Part shown: one piece after another, positions 26,198 through 36,700 of the stretch
Layout: the number at the start of each line of letters is the position of its first letter
How positions within the stretch are numbered: position 1 is the stretch's first letter
DNA from: Chitinophaga pinensis
GTDB taxonomy: Bacteria > Bacteroidota > Bacteroidia > NS11-12g > UBA955
Length of the DNA: 43,382 nt
Assembly (NCBI GenBank): GCA_945888525.1
Contig: CAMDAF010000020.1
Coordinates: forward strand, 1 to 43,382
Reading direction: 5' to 3'
Program-made: the position numbers and the translations under genes
The notes under the pieces: model-generated
What the model was told of the DNA's origin: nothing
What the model saw: only the letters and a program-made list of their open reading frames with translations
The model's database searches: none

Positions 26198-28423
26198 CTA
26201 GTTTATTTTGTACCGAAAGCCCAAATACAATTCTCTTCCTCGGGTCGGACCCCAATTAAACGAAGTGTCGAAATACGGACTAAATGGGTTCTGCCAACTT
26301 ACTATGGGTTTTAATTGCCTATAGTCTAATACATTCTCGCAACCCATATACACATCAAGGCGCTTCCAAGTTTTGCTCAACTGAATATTAAAGGTTGAAT
26401 AGGGTTTCGATTGCTTGGCCTGTTGGTATTCTTCAGGATTTAAATCGGTGTTCGGCAAGCGTTGCACGCCAAACCAATGCGCGTTTACATCTATTCTCCA
26501 TTTCTTAGTCTTAGGTATATAAGATAAGGCAGCCAATACTTTGTGTTTTGAATTGAAGGGCAATAAGACTTTTACGCCATTCGTTTTTCTGTAAACATCC
26601 AAATAGTTGTAAGCCAATTTTATTTCCCAGCGTTTCCTGTACTTTACGTTGAGGTCGGTTTGAAATCCATTGGACACCGACAAACCAGAAAAATTTGAAA
26701 TGATGGCCTTGGTCGGCACGGCGTCATAGTCTGGGAAAAACTGATTTCCAAATCGTGTTTGGTAAAAATCGACGGTTACAAATCCTTCTATTTTTTTAGC
26801 TTTGATTTTATGCATTATATTGAGTCCCCAGTTAAAGGTTTGCTCTGGATTCAAGACTTCTTTAAACACGATATCGCGCGAACTCACCAAAAGTCCTATG
26901 TTTTCCGAAAACAAATTAACGGTTCGCCAACCTGTGCCTGCAGAGGCCCTTAAACTGGTCTTTTCACTGAGCTCAATTTTCAACATCGCCCTTGGTGTTA
27001 GTTTCCACCCAAACACGTTGTGGTGATCGGCGCGTAGGCCGGTAATCAACGTAATTAAATCGCCCCTCCACTTGAATATATTTTCTGCAAAAACACCTGG
27101 AACAAATTCTTGCTTCAAATAATTACCGGCATAACTGCGGCGTAAATTGGTATCGGTAAAACCAATTTGTTCGTTGATATTCAAACTGCGCAAAGACAAA
27201 CCTGTTTTAAACTCATGGGCAGAGCGCCATGTTTTTTCATATTGTGCATTGGCATACACTTGCTTTTGCTTGGCCTGGTAATGCACGGTTCCAAACCAAG
27301 AATTTTGCACATGCAAAACCCCTGAAGCCGAAACAGAAATGCGTTCATTTTCATTCCATCGGTAAGCCGATTTCAAATAGGCTTCGCCTTGGGTAAATTT
27401 CACCAATTGTCCATACACCAAGCTGCTGCCAATGTCTTTGTTTTTATCAAATTGCCACTGGCCACCAGAGCGTTCTTCATTAAATATTTTTGTACTCAAC
27501 AAAAAACTAAAACCGTTTTTATTCTCATCGCCATATTTCAATTTGTCATAAATCAAATAACGTTTCAAATGCGGCAAGTCTAAAAACCCATCGCCATCAC
27601 GGTCCCATTTCTGCGCAGGTTGCACCACATGCAAGGCGGTTAAATTGCTCCATTTGCCTTTGCCCAGACGAAAACTAAGGTTGTGTTGGTTTTCTCCAAA
27701 ACTGTTGACGTACGTATTTAAAAATAATTTTTCTCCTTTATCTGGACTTTTAGGCACCACATTAATTTGACCAACCATACTTTCATAGCCTTGCAAAACA
27801 GAGGTGCTGCCTTTTGATACAAAAATATTATCGACCAAAGTACCCGGCACACTGCTAATTCCATAGGTATAAGCCAAGCCCATAACCATTGGCATACCAT
27901 CCACCAATATCTGGTTGTATACACCCGAAAGCCCCAATATCCTGAGCTCCTTGGCATTGGTGATAATGTTGGTGGTCATGGCCTGAACAGTGCCTTGGGT
28001 CTCAAAACAACCCGCCAAATCGCAACAAGCAGCCTTTTTTAATTCAGCTTGATTGATCAATTCTGTTTTTACCACCAAGCCCGCCATTTTCGAATTGTTA
28101 TCATCCGAATTAATTGTAAAACCTTTAATGGTTACCACTTCTTTCAAAACATAAACCCTATTTGCATTTAATGGTTTACGTATGGTATCTTCAATATAAT
28201 TTAGGTGGTTCAACAACAAATAACCGGCATCAAGAAACGATTCTTTCACACTAAAATAACCCAAAGAATCGCTCAGCGCAATGACTTGTCTTTGCGCATC
28301 CAGTAGCTGAACATAGGCTATTGCCTCTTTTTTTTCATTGAGCACTCTGGCTTTAAACAAAACCTGAGCGTGAACAGACAATAGCCCTGTTGCAAAACAG
28401 AGCATTAAAACCAATAAGCGCAT
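26198..28423 (-). CDS. TonB-dependent receptor, putative metal-related type
   Basis: An outer-membrane TonB-dependent receptor of about 741 residues. A signal peptide (MRLLVLMLCFATG...VHA) leads to a carboxypeptidase-regulatory-like domain (about 25-100), a plug (about 115-230) and a 22-strand barrel ending in aromatic-rich GRELYLGFRYKIN. The plug contains KKAACCDLAGCFETQG, a Cys motif I associate with Bacteroidota receptors encoded beside HMA-domain proteins and linked to copper or other heavy metals. Here too an HMA-like gene precedes it. The frame starts at GTG 28429, overlapping the upstream stop as GTGA, but ATG 28423 gives the best signal peptide. Ligand not proven. Confidence 0.85.
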   Translation of the reverse strand: MRLLVLMLCFATGLLSVHAQVLFKARVLNEKKEAIAYVQLLDAQRQVIALSDSLGYFSVKESFLDAGYLLLNHLNYIEDTIRKPLNANRVYVLKEVVTIKGFTINSDDNNSKMAGLVVKTELINQAELKKAACCDLAGCFETQGTVQAMTTNIITNAKELRILGLSGVYNQILVDGMPMVMGLAYTYGISSVPGTLVDNIFVSKGSTSVLQGYESMVGQINVVPKSPDKGEKLFLNTYVNSFGENQHNLSFRLGKGKWSNLTALHVVQPAQKWDRDGDGFLDLPHLKRYLIYDKLKYGDENKNGFSFLLSTKIFNEERSGGQWQFDKNKDIGSSLVYGQLVKFTQGEAYLKSAYRWNENERISVSASGVLHVQNSWFGTVHYQAKQKQVYANAQYEKTWRSAHEFKTGLSLRSLNINEQIGFTDTNLRRSYAGNYLKQEFVPGVFAENIFKWRGDLITLITGLRADHHNVFGWKLTPRAMLKIELSEKTSLRASAGTGWRTVNLFSENIGLLVSSRDIVFKEVLNPEQTFNWGLNIMHKIKAKKIEGFVTVDFYQTRFGNQFFPDYDAVPTKAIISNFSGLSVSNGFQTDLNVKYRKRWEIKLAYNYLDVYRKTNGVKVLLPFNSKHKVLAALSYIPKTKKWRIDVNAHWFGVQRLPNTDLNPEEYQQAKQSKPYSTFNIQLSKTWKRLDVYMGCENVLDYRQLKPIVSWQNPFSPYFDTSFNWGPTRGRELYLGFRYKIN

Positions 28424-28425
28424 GC

Positions 28426-28791
28426 TCACGATTTGATTTTTACTTTGTGCACTTTGGCGTTCGGATCTTCGCAGGTTCCCGTATTTTCAATAATGGAAAA
28501 GATTTCCTTTACTGAAATTTTTTGAGGATTAAATGTAACCGTTACGGTGCCTTCAGACAAAATTACTTTCTTAATTCCTACCCGACGGTACAAAGCGGTT
28601 TGAACCATTTTCGAATCGGTTTTACACCCCATTTCGCTTACACTTAACACAATGGTGCTGTCGGTCGTATTGGCAAAATGATTTGTAGTTACTTTACTTG
28701 ATTTATTTTTTGCAGAAGCAAAGGAATTCTCTTGAAAGAACACCAAAAGACTGATGGCCAAAATAGCTTTGGCAAGTTGATTTTTATTCAT
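28426..28791 (-). CDS. Exported HMA-like (heavy-metal-associated) protein with atypical metal loop
   Basis: A protein of about 121 residues with a signal peptide (MNKNQLAKAILAISLLVFF...ASA) and a C-terminal ferredoxin-like HMA fold. The metal loop reads EMGCKTDSK, so the usual CxxC has only its first Cys. A lone Cys late in the domain (GTCEDPN) might substitute. The beta-alpha-beta pattern (KVILSEGTVTVTFNPQKISVKEIFSIIENTG) fits the family well. I start it at ATG 28791, right before the signal peptide, rather than 28866. Its stop overlaps the receptor's possible GTG start, indicating coupling. It may deliver or sense a metal in the periplasm for the receptor system. Confidence 0.78.
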   Translation of the reverse strand: MNKNQLAKAILAISLLVFFQENSFASAKNKSSKVTTNHFANTTDSTIVLSVSEMGCKTDSKMVQTALYRRVGIKKVILSEGTVTVTFNPQKISVKEIFSIIENTGTCEDPNAKVHKVKIKS

Positions 28792-28841
28792 TGGATTTAT
28801 GTTGGTAATTGATTGAAAGTTTAATTTAAATGTGTAGATAT

Positions 28842-29174
28842 TTAAACCAACTTTGGCGGTTGCCATTTATCAATAAAACAATCATCCGGAAAATTCAAGA
28901 AGCAATCGGCAAAGACATTGCAATTGTTTGGTGCACTAAGTGGAATAAAAATTTCAATTGTTTGAACGGAAAAACCGGCACATGAACCACAAGTAAAAAA
29001 CGGCGAGCAAATGCCACAATCTTTTTCAGGTTCCTCGGTGGTTTTTTCCTCCTTCGAACAACAAGCATCTTTCTTCACCCCAGCACATGCAGATTCGATC
29101 TCGAATGGCGCGCAACAAGGCGTCATTGAAGTACTCACAACCAAAGCAATAAGGCTATACAAAAACAGCTTCAC
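28842..29174 (-). CDS. Cys-rich exported protein, DUF6660-like
   Basis: A small secreted or membrane-anchored protein with about a dozen cysteines, including TPCCAPFE, DACCSK and CGICSPFFTCGSCAG, ending in DKWQPPKLV. The layout and the WQPP ending resemble DUF6660, a small family found beside TonB receptors for metals. The frame opens at ATG 29219, but a perfect TATATTTG box covers 29186-29179 and a GTG at 29174 immediately precedes a clean signal peptide (VKLFLYSLIALVVS), so I call the GTG start. With that start the leader is essentially absent. It heads the operon with the HMA-like and receptor genes; the Cys clusters suggest metal binding. Confidence 0.7.
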   Translation of the reverse strand: MKLFLYSLIALVVSTSMTPCCAPFEIESACAGVKKDACCSKEEKTTEEPEKDCGICSPFFTCGSCAGFSVQTIEIFIPLSAPNNCNVFADCFLNFPDDCFIDKWQPPKLV

Positions 29175-29178
29175 TTGG

Positions 29179-29186
29179 CAAATATA
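29179..29186 (-). promoter_or_regulatory. -7 box of the metal-related operon
   Basis: TATATTTG on the minus strand (29186 to 29179) fits TAnnTTTG exactly and ends 4 nt before the GTG at 29174. It lies inside the longer frame from 29219, arguing against that start. Confidence 0.55.
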
Positions 29187-29434
29187 AATATAAACCGATA
29201 AAATACCGCTTCGAAACAAGCTGCCACTTTATCTTGGTTCAATTTTTATCCATTCAAAAACTGTTTGTTGATTCTAGCCCAAAAAACCTTAATGGCAATG
29301 CAATTTACGTCAGAGCAAGCGCTAGAGTCAAGTTTTTGGTCTCGGCATGCGGGGTAAAAGCAAATCCAAAAACCAAAACTTAAGGCGGTATAAATTCAAG
29401 GGCAAAATGCAACAGCCCTCCAATATTTTCTGAA

Positions 29435-32344
29435 TTAGTTGTTGATGAACAACTTTTTCACTTCAGTGAATGAATCAGTTTTGATCTCTACAAAATATGC
29501 CCCTCTTAGATGTGTTAAATCCACTTGAACTTCATTGTAAACCTGATTGAATTCACAAACAACTTTACCACTTAGATCAAGCACTTTTACTGTACAAGGT
29601 TCTTGAGAACTTATTTTCAATGTAAACACACCGCTATTTGGATTGGGGTATATGTCAAAACCATATTCTGCAACATTGGCTAAACTGGTGTTTTTCTTCA
29701 CCATATTAAACGCAGCGATTAAAGGATCGTGGTCTGAAGATCGGAAGCAATTGTTTTGAAACAAATCTTGGGTCTTAAAACTGGTGGTGTAATCAATTAC
29801 CAATGGCTCATCGCAGTTGATATGCCATTTATCAGCACCAACAGATGATTTAAACATTGAAAAACTTGCCAAGGCATGGTCCAATGAACCAGCTTGTCCA
29901 TCAAACATATACGAATAAGTATTTCCTGCTAAATCATAAAAACCACCTGCTCTTACAATATCGATTGGATCTTCTTGTCCGTATGCATTTAGGTCTCCAA
30001 TAATTAGAACATCACTGTCGTTGCTATTGCTAACAATAGTGGAAATAAATTTCATCAATGACACAGCTTGTTTTTTTCTGGTTGAATTGAAACAACCTTG
30101 TCCGTCGTTTTGATCTAAATCTTTTGAGTCAGCAGGACTTGAAGAGCAACTTTTTGATTTAAAATGGTTCACAACCACAGAGAATTTTTCTGAATTTGAA
30201 TTAATTGAAAACAACTGAGCCAATGGTGGGCGACCTAACAAATTAAAAGCAGAATCATTATAGCTACTTGAATTTCCAACAGGCGTCACGTTAGCCTTTT
30301 TATAGACCATGGCAACCTTAATTGCATCAGTTCCAGGATTGCCATTTGACCCTTTCGAATCGTTTACCAATTCGTATACACTTGAGCCATATTCAGCATT
30401 GATTGCATTGACTAAATCTCTTAGCGCCGACAAAGAACTGTCTCCATCGTTTTCAATCTCCATTAAGCCCAGCACATCTGCGTCTAAAGCTTTTATGGCT
30501 GCGACAATCTTCGATTTTTGTCTGGTAAATTCATTGAGCGTTTTTGCACCTCTAGAGGTCGGAAAGCCTGAACCTTTTCCATCTCCATTAAAGTAATTCA
30601 ATACGTTTAAACTTGAAATTTTAAGATTTGAACCAGCAAAAACAGGCAAGGCTGGACGTGGCGCATATTTAATTTTCGGCGCAGCATTGCTTGGATAGAT
30701 TCTATAAAGGTTAAATCCATAACCCAATACCCCTGATAAAGTATCGATGCTAGAGCCAATTCTTAAGGTCTTTTCAATCGGATCCATAAATGGAATTGGA
30801 TTCGGATTTTGAGATGAAAGCTTGTCGCAAATTACCAACTTGCTTCTATTGTTTAAAGATTGTTGAGCCAATACTGCTGCAACATTGCTAAGCCCGGTAT
30901 AAGAATTCTGATTTTTATTGACATCATTGGGGTCGATAAAATTACTCGGGTTTTCCAACCTGCCATTTACTGAAACCTGAATTTCGCCATATCTGCCGAG
31001 TTGGTAGTTTTCAGTAACCGTTAACTTTTGATTTACCTGAACTTTCATCCCTTCTAAACGCTCTAAAAAGCCCAATGAATCAATTGGCAATTTAAGCACT
31101 GTCGCTTTTACTGTATTGTTAGAACTTACAATTTGCAAGCTGCTAATAGCCGACAAAACGGTTTGTCCAAATTCTTCAATTACCTTTCCCGTTACACGAA
31201 CTCTATCGCCTTCACTAACACTGTATGTGCTGGCTTCTTTTACAAAGATACCTTCTGAGGTACTCGAAAACGTATCATTTATTACATCTTGAATGTAGAA
31301 ACCACCTTGTTCATTGGTGCCTTGCAAATCAGCAACCACAACCCCCTCAATCAAAACAATAGAATTTTGCAGCAGACTGCTGTTTCCAGAACCTTGAACG
31401 GTTGAAATCCGAGTCAACAAAATGTCATTGTCTACAATGTTTATTGAAACATTTTGACCTAGCACCACATTGGTGTCTAATTTCGCTATGGCTATGCTTG
31501 CAGATTCTAATACTTCAACATCCGCATCGTCAATTACGACAAGTTTTAAGGTATCGTTCTTTTTTCCTTTTAATATGACAATTGAATCTCTGCCTAAAAA
31601 ACGGTAATCATTGCTGCTAATTCCAGTTCCCTTTAATGAAACCTTTGAACTCAAATTAACATTCAAAACATCTTTTAATTTAAAATAAACCGCTATGGTA
31701 TCTTTATTTGATTCTGATACATTGCTTTTTGATGCAGTTACATCTAAAACGTTTTTCTGAGACATGGTGGCAATTTTTCCATGTATTGTAACATTATCAA
31801 AACGCCAAGTTCCAGCAGTACCATAAGTGCTTGTCGATCCAGATGCCGCATAGGCGCTTCCGACAAAACCAGAAACAAGCTTTATCTGAATTTCAGTTTT
31901 ATTGTTTAAAAAAGTATAAGCACTTAAATCAATATTTTTTGCACTCCATACGGAGCCTGCGCTGGCAACTAAGCTGTCCACCTTGGTAAAATTGGTTCCA
32001 TCTCCAGAAACCAAAACAACGGTTTTCTTAGATGCGGTGCTGCTGTTGTACTGCTCAAATCGAAAAATCAATTCTTTAAACCCCGTTGTAGGAACCTTAA
32101 TTATGACACCGGCTTTTTCGTTGTTGCTGGATTGTGCTGGATAGGTATTTGTTCCATATGCTTTGCCTGTAAAAGGATTACCAGAAACGTAAGAGGTAAA
32201 AACGGTACCGCCTTCAGGAACAAAACTTCCAGAACCACTGTCAGGTGTATTGCTAGAATTATCAAAAGTCCATTTCGCAATCAGATTTTGTGATATGCAA
32301 AAATTGCAAATGATTAGCGAAAGAATGGTAAATACTATTTTCAT
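29435..32344 (-). CDS. Secreted ExeM/NucH-type endonuclease with T9SS sorting domain
   Basis: A 969-residue exported nuclease. After a signal peptide (about 1-18) comes a jelly-roll-like domain (20-190), a Calx-beta-like domain (about 200-310), an OB-fold region typical of ExeM/NucH nucleases (about 315-560), then an endonuclease/exonuclease/phosphatase domain (570-870). Catalytic signatures are SLNVLNYF, GLMEIEND (metal Glu), VVNHFKSK (His), IIGDLNAYG (Asp/Asn) and SSDHDPLIA. The last 80 residues (FDIYPNPNSGVF onward) are a type A T9SS sorting domain. It probably degrades extracellular DNA for nutrients or biofilm turnover. I start at ATG 32344, before the signal peptide, rather than 32377. 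Confidence 0.9.
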   Translation of the reverse strand: MKIVFTILSLIICNFCISQNLIAKWTFDNSSNTPDSGSGSFVPEGGTVFTSYVSGNPFTGKAYGTNTYPAQSSNNEKAGVIIKVPTTGFKELIFRFEQYNSSTASKKTVVLVSGDGTNFTKVDSLVASAGSVWSAKNIDLSAYTFLNNKTEIQIKLVSGFVGSAYAASGSTSTYGTAGTWRFDNVTIHGKIATMSQKNVLDVTASKSNVSESNKDTIAVYFKLKDVLNVNLSSKVSLKGTGISSNDYRFLGRDSIVILKGKKNDTLKLVVIDDADVEVLESASIAIAKLDTNVVLGQNVSINIVDNDILLTRISTVQGSGNSSLLQNSIVLIEGVVVADLQGTNEQGGFYIQDVINDTFSSTSEGIFVKEASTYSVSEGDRVRVTGKVIEEFGQTVLSAISSLQIVSSNNTVKATVLKLPIDSLGFLERLEGMKVQVNQKLTVTENYQLGRYGEIQVSVNGRLENPSNFIDPNDVNKNQNSYTGLSNVAAVLAQQSLNNRSKLVICDKLSSQNPNPIPFMDPIEKTLRIGSSIDTLSGVLGYGFNLYRIYPSNAAPKIKYAPRPALPVFAGSNLKISSLNVLNYFNGDGKGSGFPTSRGAKTLNEFTRQKSKIVAAIKALDADVLGLMEIENDGDSSLSALRDLVNAINAEYGSSVYELVNDSKGSNGNPGTDAIKVAMVYKKANVTPVGNSSSYNDSAFNLLGRPPLAQLFSINSNSEKFSVVVNHFKSKSCSSSPADSKDLDQNDGQGCFNSTRKKQAVSLMKFISTIVSNSNDSDVLIIGDLNAYGQEDPIDIVRAGGFYDLAGNTYSYMFDGQAGSLDHALASFSMFKSSVGADKWHINCDEPLVIDYTTSFKTQDLFQNNCFRSSDHDPLIAAFNMVKKNTSLANVAEYGFDIYPNPNSGVFTLKISSQEPCTVKVLDLSGKVVCEFNQVYNEVQVDLTHLRGAYFVEIKTDSFTEVKKLFINN

Positions 32345-32361
32345 GGGTTGATTTTTATTTG

Positions 32362-32390
32362 CAAAGTGAATATACAAAGCTTAAAACAAA
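32362..32390 (-). promoter_or_regulatory. Possible promoter of the secreted nuclease gene
   Basis: On the minus strand, TTTG (32390-32387), 17 nt, then TCACTTTG (32369-32362), one mismatch from TAnnTTTG, ending 17 nt before the ATG at 32344. Confidence 0.35.
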
Positions 32391-32617
32391 GTGAAAATGA
32401 AATTAAATTTACAAAACCATAAACCTAATTAATTGTGCATACAATTGATATTAAAATCCTTTTAAAATAGCAAAAATGAAACTTTGGATTAATAAGTGAT
32501 TTTTTTTAAGTCCTAATTAAGCCAGGCAGATAAGCACATCGCTAAGGAAGGTTTTCGTTTTTATGAATTAACTTAAAAAACACAAATACATTTTCTTTTT
32601 CATTATTTTTACATCGT

Positions 32618-33163
32618 ATGAAAAGCCTAATCTCACTACCAATACTTTCAGTTTGTTTTGTGGCATGCCAACCCAGCAAAGCCCCTGAACAAAAACAAAC
32701 AAGCAATCCAACAACTGAAGATACCGCGCGCATTGACAGCATTGTCTTAAAAACACAAGTTTACCCGCCCCCGCCACCTGCCCCAAAACACTTAGAGTTT
32801 GTAGCACCTACACTCGATGTAAAAGATATCGCTATTGAAGAAAGCGAAGAACTCAACGAAGATTTTGGCGCTGTTGCTTTAGGCGTAATGCTTGCTTATT
32901 TCGGCATCAAGACTCTTAAATTGGTATCAAGATATGTGTTAGGATCAATTGGAGACAGAGTCGAAGTAGAACCAGCTAAGCTTAAAAAACTTGCTGCAGA
33001 AATGATAACCAAGGCAGCTACTGAAACTGGTACAGGAGAAGGCTTCTTGATGGCATCAGCTCTTAAGAAAGAAATCGACGCAAAGATCGATTCTGGTGAC
33101 ATTAAAACAATCGGAGACATAAAGAAGTTTTACGAGGATTACCAAAAGAAAGAAACTAAATAA
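32618..33163 (+). CDS. Unrecognised lipoprotein
   Basis: A 181-residue lipoprotein: signal sequence with lipobox FVAC, lipidated at Cys17. Then a low-complexity linker with VYPPPPPAP (47-55), an acidic stretch (IEESEELNEDFG), one hydrophobic segment (about 84-105, possibly a membrane helix or buried helix) and a Lys/Glu-rich helical C-terminus. I recognise no domain. A TATTTTTA box (32604-32611, one mismatch) lies 6 nt upstream of the ATG. Its TAA overlaps an ATG (TAATG) that begins a short frame leading toward the TonB-C-terminal gene, so the two may once have been coupled. Confidence 0.65.
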   Translation: MKSLISLPILSVCFVACQPSKAPEQKQTSNPTTEDTARIDSIVLKTQVYPPPPPAPKHLEFVAPTLDVKDIAIEESEELNEDFGAVALGVMLAYFGIKTLKLVSRYVLGSIGDRVEVEPAKLKKLAAEMITKAATETGTGEGFLMASALKKEIDAKIDSGDIKTIGDIKKFYEDYQKKETK

Positions 33164-33580
33164 TGAATTTACTCAAATATCAAGACTTCTTAATCAAGGA
33201 ATCACAAAGGGCAATATGCTGATGTTCCAATGGAAGTGGATGATAGAACCTACAATCCTATTGTCTCCTATGAAAATGCGGAACAAAAACCGGAATTCAA
33301 TCCCAAAGACGGATATGAAGCCTATATCAAAGAGAATTTACATTACCCAAATGCGGCCGCAGTTGATGAAATTGAGTGCACGGTTGTCATTGCATTTGTT
33401 ATAGACAGAAATGGCAATATTACCAAAGCGCGCATTGAGAAATCATCTGGATACCGCGAGATGGATTATGAAGCCCTGCGCGTGATCAAAAAAATGCCGA
33501 GATGGATACCGGGCAAAGTCAATGGCCACCCAATAGCTGTAACGCATAGCATTTCAGTGGAGTTCGATATAGGGGAGTGA
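33163..33580 (+). pseudogene. TonB C-terminal-domain protein, probably frameshifted at its N-terminus
   Basis: The frame open from ATG 33230 encodes 116 residues with a clear TonB C-terminal-like domain: YIKENLHYPNAA, TVVIAFVIDRNGNITKARI, SSGYREMDYEALRVIKKMPRWIPGKVNG. The same frame is coding-like upstream of 33230 (GQYADVP) but meets a stop at 33191. A second frame starts at ATG 33163, coupled to the previous stop, and reads about 19 codons before TGA at 33220-33222. A one-base change near the AAAGGG at 33206-33211 would join them. Neither version has a signal peptide or membrane anchor, which such proteins normally need. If 33230 is a genuine start, the product is a small soluble TonB-domain protein. 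Confidence 0.55.
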
Positions 33581-33714
33581 AATCCAACAGTGCGACACAT
33601 GTTGTTGGTAGATTAGTCAAGCCAATCAAATGCAAAAAACAATTAATGGTGTAATCCAAAAGCAGTGCTACCTCCTCCCACCACCTTTTTTTAAACAAAT
33701 CCCTATTAAATTCT

Positions 33715-33722
33715 TAAATTTG
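33715..33722 (+). promoter_or_regulatory. -7 box of the PKD-repeat surface protein gene
   Basis: TAAATTTG fits the TAnnTTTG consensus exactly and ends 19 nt before the ATG at 33742. No -33 TTG at the usual spacing is clear. Confidence 0.5.
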
Positions 33723-33741
33723 TTCTTAAATGTAATGATCC

Positions 33742-36700
33742 ATGTTTAAAAAGTTCCTGCTTTTTGGTATTCTCTTGTCCAGCCAAATTCAATTTTTGAT
33801 GGCTCAAGGATACGTGGGCAAAGACTTTTATTTGGCAAACATGGAGTTTTATTTCACTTGCTACGACACCGTTAATGTAAACCAAGGGGTTTATATCACC
33901 TCGCCACACAAAGCAAGCATAAAATTCGTAAATCCAAACACCTTAGGGCCATCTTACACCGCTACATTGAGCCCCAACAAAGCCCAATATTTTTCTTTTA
34001 GCGAAATTATATACCCCATGCATCATTATGACGTAGAAAAAATTAGCAGCTATGTCGCCCATATTACCTCTGACTCTGATATCTCTGTGTTTTATGCCAT
34101 ACAAAACGATAGTTTTAAAAAGTATAGAACCAAAGGAGCTGCAGCCATATTAAACACCAACAGCATTCCTTATGGAACGGAGTACATGGTAACCACCAAC
34201 AAAGAATACAAAAAGTTTAATTGCATGGGTGGACCTGTAGACTTTGTTGCTCCTCAAATGATTATTTTGGGCATTGCGCCCTTGTCTAGAATTGAATTTA
34301 TTCCCATCGCTGCTTCACCCGTAAGCAACGACCGCATCCTCAAACCCTTTTACATAGAACTCAAGCGGGGCGAAACCTACAGCTATGTAGGCAAACGCAG
34401 CGATTTATCTGGAACCATTGTCCGGGCAAAGGACAGCCTTAGTCGTTTTTCTGTCTTTGCTGGCGACCATCTTAGTGGCAGTTCCTTGCCCGATTCCACT
34501 GGCGCAATTTGCAGCAGTGGCGACGATTATGGCATAGAGCAAATGATTCCAACAACGTCTTGGGGCAAATCGTACACCGCCCTGCCTTTTAAAGAATTGT
34601 TTTCAGGGTATTACTTAAAAACCATTGCCAGCCAAGGCAATACCCGTGTTTATGTCAATGGCATTTACAACCGAACCCTCAGAGAAGGCCAACATTTCAC
34701 CTACAATGTAACAACCCAAAAAGTCACCCGTATTTCGGCTGATAAACCCATATTTGTTTCTCAGTTTTTAAAAGGTGGCGCCTGCATCAACCACTCTTTA
34801 CCGAAATTTAAATTGGGCGATTACGAGCAACTTAATTTAACGGCTGATACGTTTTCAACAACCCGAGGCTATATCAGCACCTTGTCCAAATTTGATTTCT
34901 GGTATGGCGACACCTTTGTAATCCCCGAAAACTATGTCAACATCATTTGCAAAACTTCAGATACCGCCTCCATATTCCTCAACAATAAAAAAATTAAAAA
35001 CATTGAATGGAAACAAAGCGCAGTAATTCCCGGTAAATCTTATGCCCAAATTTACCTCGACAGTGGCACCCATTCTCTAAAATCAGCAAATCCATTTAAC
35101 TACTATGTTTATGGTTACGGCGACCGCATAGCCCATGCCTACCAAGGAAATTCTAACACTCAAACCGTCAACAACAATTTTGTGTACGACATGGGCTGTA
35201 AACTGGATTCAGTCAAATTCCAAGCCCTAAACACCACTAATTATTATAATTTTTCATGGCGCCTAGGCGATGGCAGTCCCACACTCACAGGCCCTAGAGT
35301 TAAACACAAATATGTTGATACCGGTTGGATGAATACGGTTCTGTATTTCCAACACAAAAGCAATAACCGCTACGACTCTATTACCAAACGGGTATACATT
35401 GCACAAGCTGGGCCAAGCGATATATTGGTTGACGACAACAAAGTCTTCGTGAAAGACACCCTTGTATGTGGTAAACTAGACCTCAATGTGTATGTAAATA
35501 ATTTCAGTTACGACGACGCTTACCTTTGGAGCGACAATGGCACAGCTTACTATAAAAACTTCAAGCTTCCCGGCCAGCACAGCATTATTATTCGTGAAAC
35601 CAATACCTGCACTTCCTTCGACACCATAAGACTCAGCACTAGGCCAAAACCAACTGCAGTATTCAATTCAACAGACACAGGATTTTGCGAGAATGAAGGC
35701 CGCTCCGTTACATTCTACAATAAATCGTATGCCGTTGACACCATCGTTAAAAATGTATGGGACTTTGGTGTGCTTGATTTCGAAAACAACGATTCTGTGC
35801 TCACCAACAACTTCAACAAAGCGGGGCAGTATCTTGTAAAACTGCGTGTCACTTCAAAGTACGGTTGTTGGCACGATACCTTCCAACAATTTACCATCTA
35901 CCCTTCCCCCCACCCTAAATTTGATGTGGTGAATCTCGACTCCTGTTTTAACAGCAACCAAGTAACATTTATTAACCGAACAGTTTTCGACACCACACTT
36001 TTTCAATGGTATAAATGGTACTTTTCTGAGGGCTATGTCATTTCACGCAGCAATCCTGTAGGGCCTAGAAAATATAATGCTCCCGGTAAATATACCGCCG
36101 ACCTCATATATAGTTACAACAATGGTTGTTTCGATACAGCCAAGGCCAATATTACGATTTATGAAAATCCGAAAGCCGATTTCAAACTGTTTAATCCAAC
36201 ACCTTGTTTTGGCGATTCCGTTCGCTTTGTGAATCTGAGTACTTCTGCGTATTCACCCCTGACATACAAATGGCAGTTTGGCGACAGCAAAGAAAGTGTC
36301 ATAAAACAGCCAAGCCATTTATATGCGGGCAAAGGCCAGTATTCGGTTAAACTTGTAAGCCACTCGCCACAAAACTGCAAGGATTCTATCATTAAAAACA
36401 TATTTCTTAATGCTGGCATACGCGCAGATTTCAAAATTGACGACACCCTGCAATGCTTCGATCAACATACATTTAAACTAAGCAATGCATCGGTCTCAGA
36501 TTCAGGAAAATTGGTATCCAGCAAATGGTCGTTTTCTGATGGCGGCTCAACCAGTATGGTGGATTCGGTGGACAAGAAATTCTCAAACCCTGGCAGCTAC
36601 AGCATGCAATTAAAAGTGGCTAACAGCTCGGGCTGTATAGACAGCATCAGCAAAAAGCTTAGAGTGGCCAGCAATCCAAAAGGCAGTATACTGGTAAACA

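Noticed and set aside
29229-29434. Imperfect inverted repeat (GTTTTTGG / CCAAAAAC) as terminator of the secreted nuclease gene
   Set aside because: The stem is short with a loop near 30 nt and no T-run follows on the minus strand.
33200-33215. Programmed ribosomal frameshift joining the two TonB-protein frames
   Set aside because: The required shift is +1 (or -2) and no slippery heptamer of the -1 type, +1 pause codon or downstream structure is evident. Mutation or sequencing indel is simpler.
32618-33580. Lipoprotein and TonB-domain gene as a novel two-gene transport system
   Set aside because: The second gene appears broken and lacks export signals, and the lipoprotein has no recognisable partner domain; evidence is too thin.
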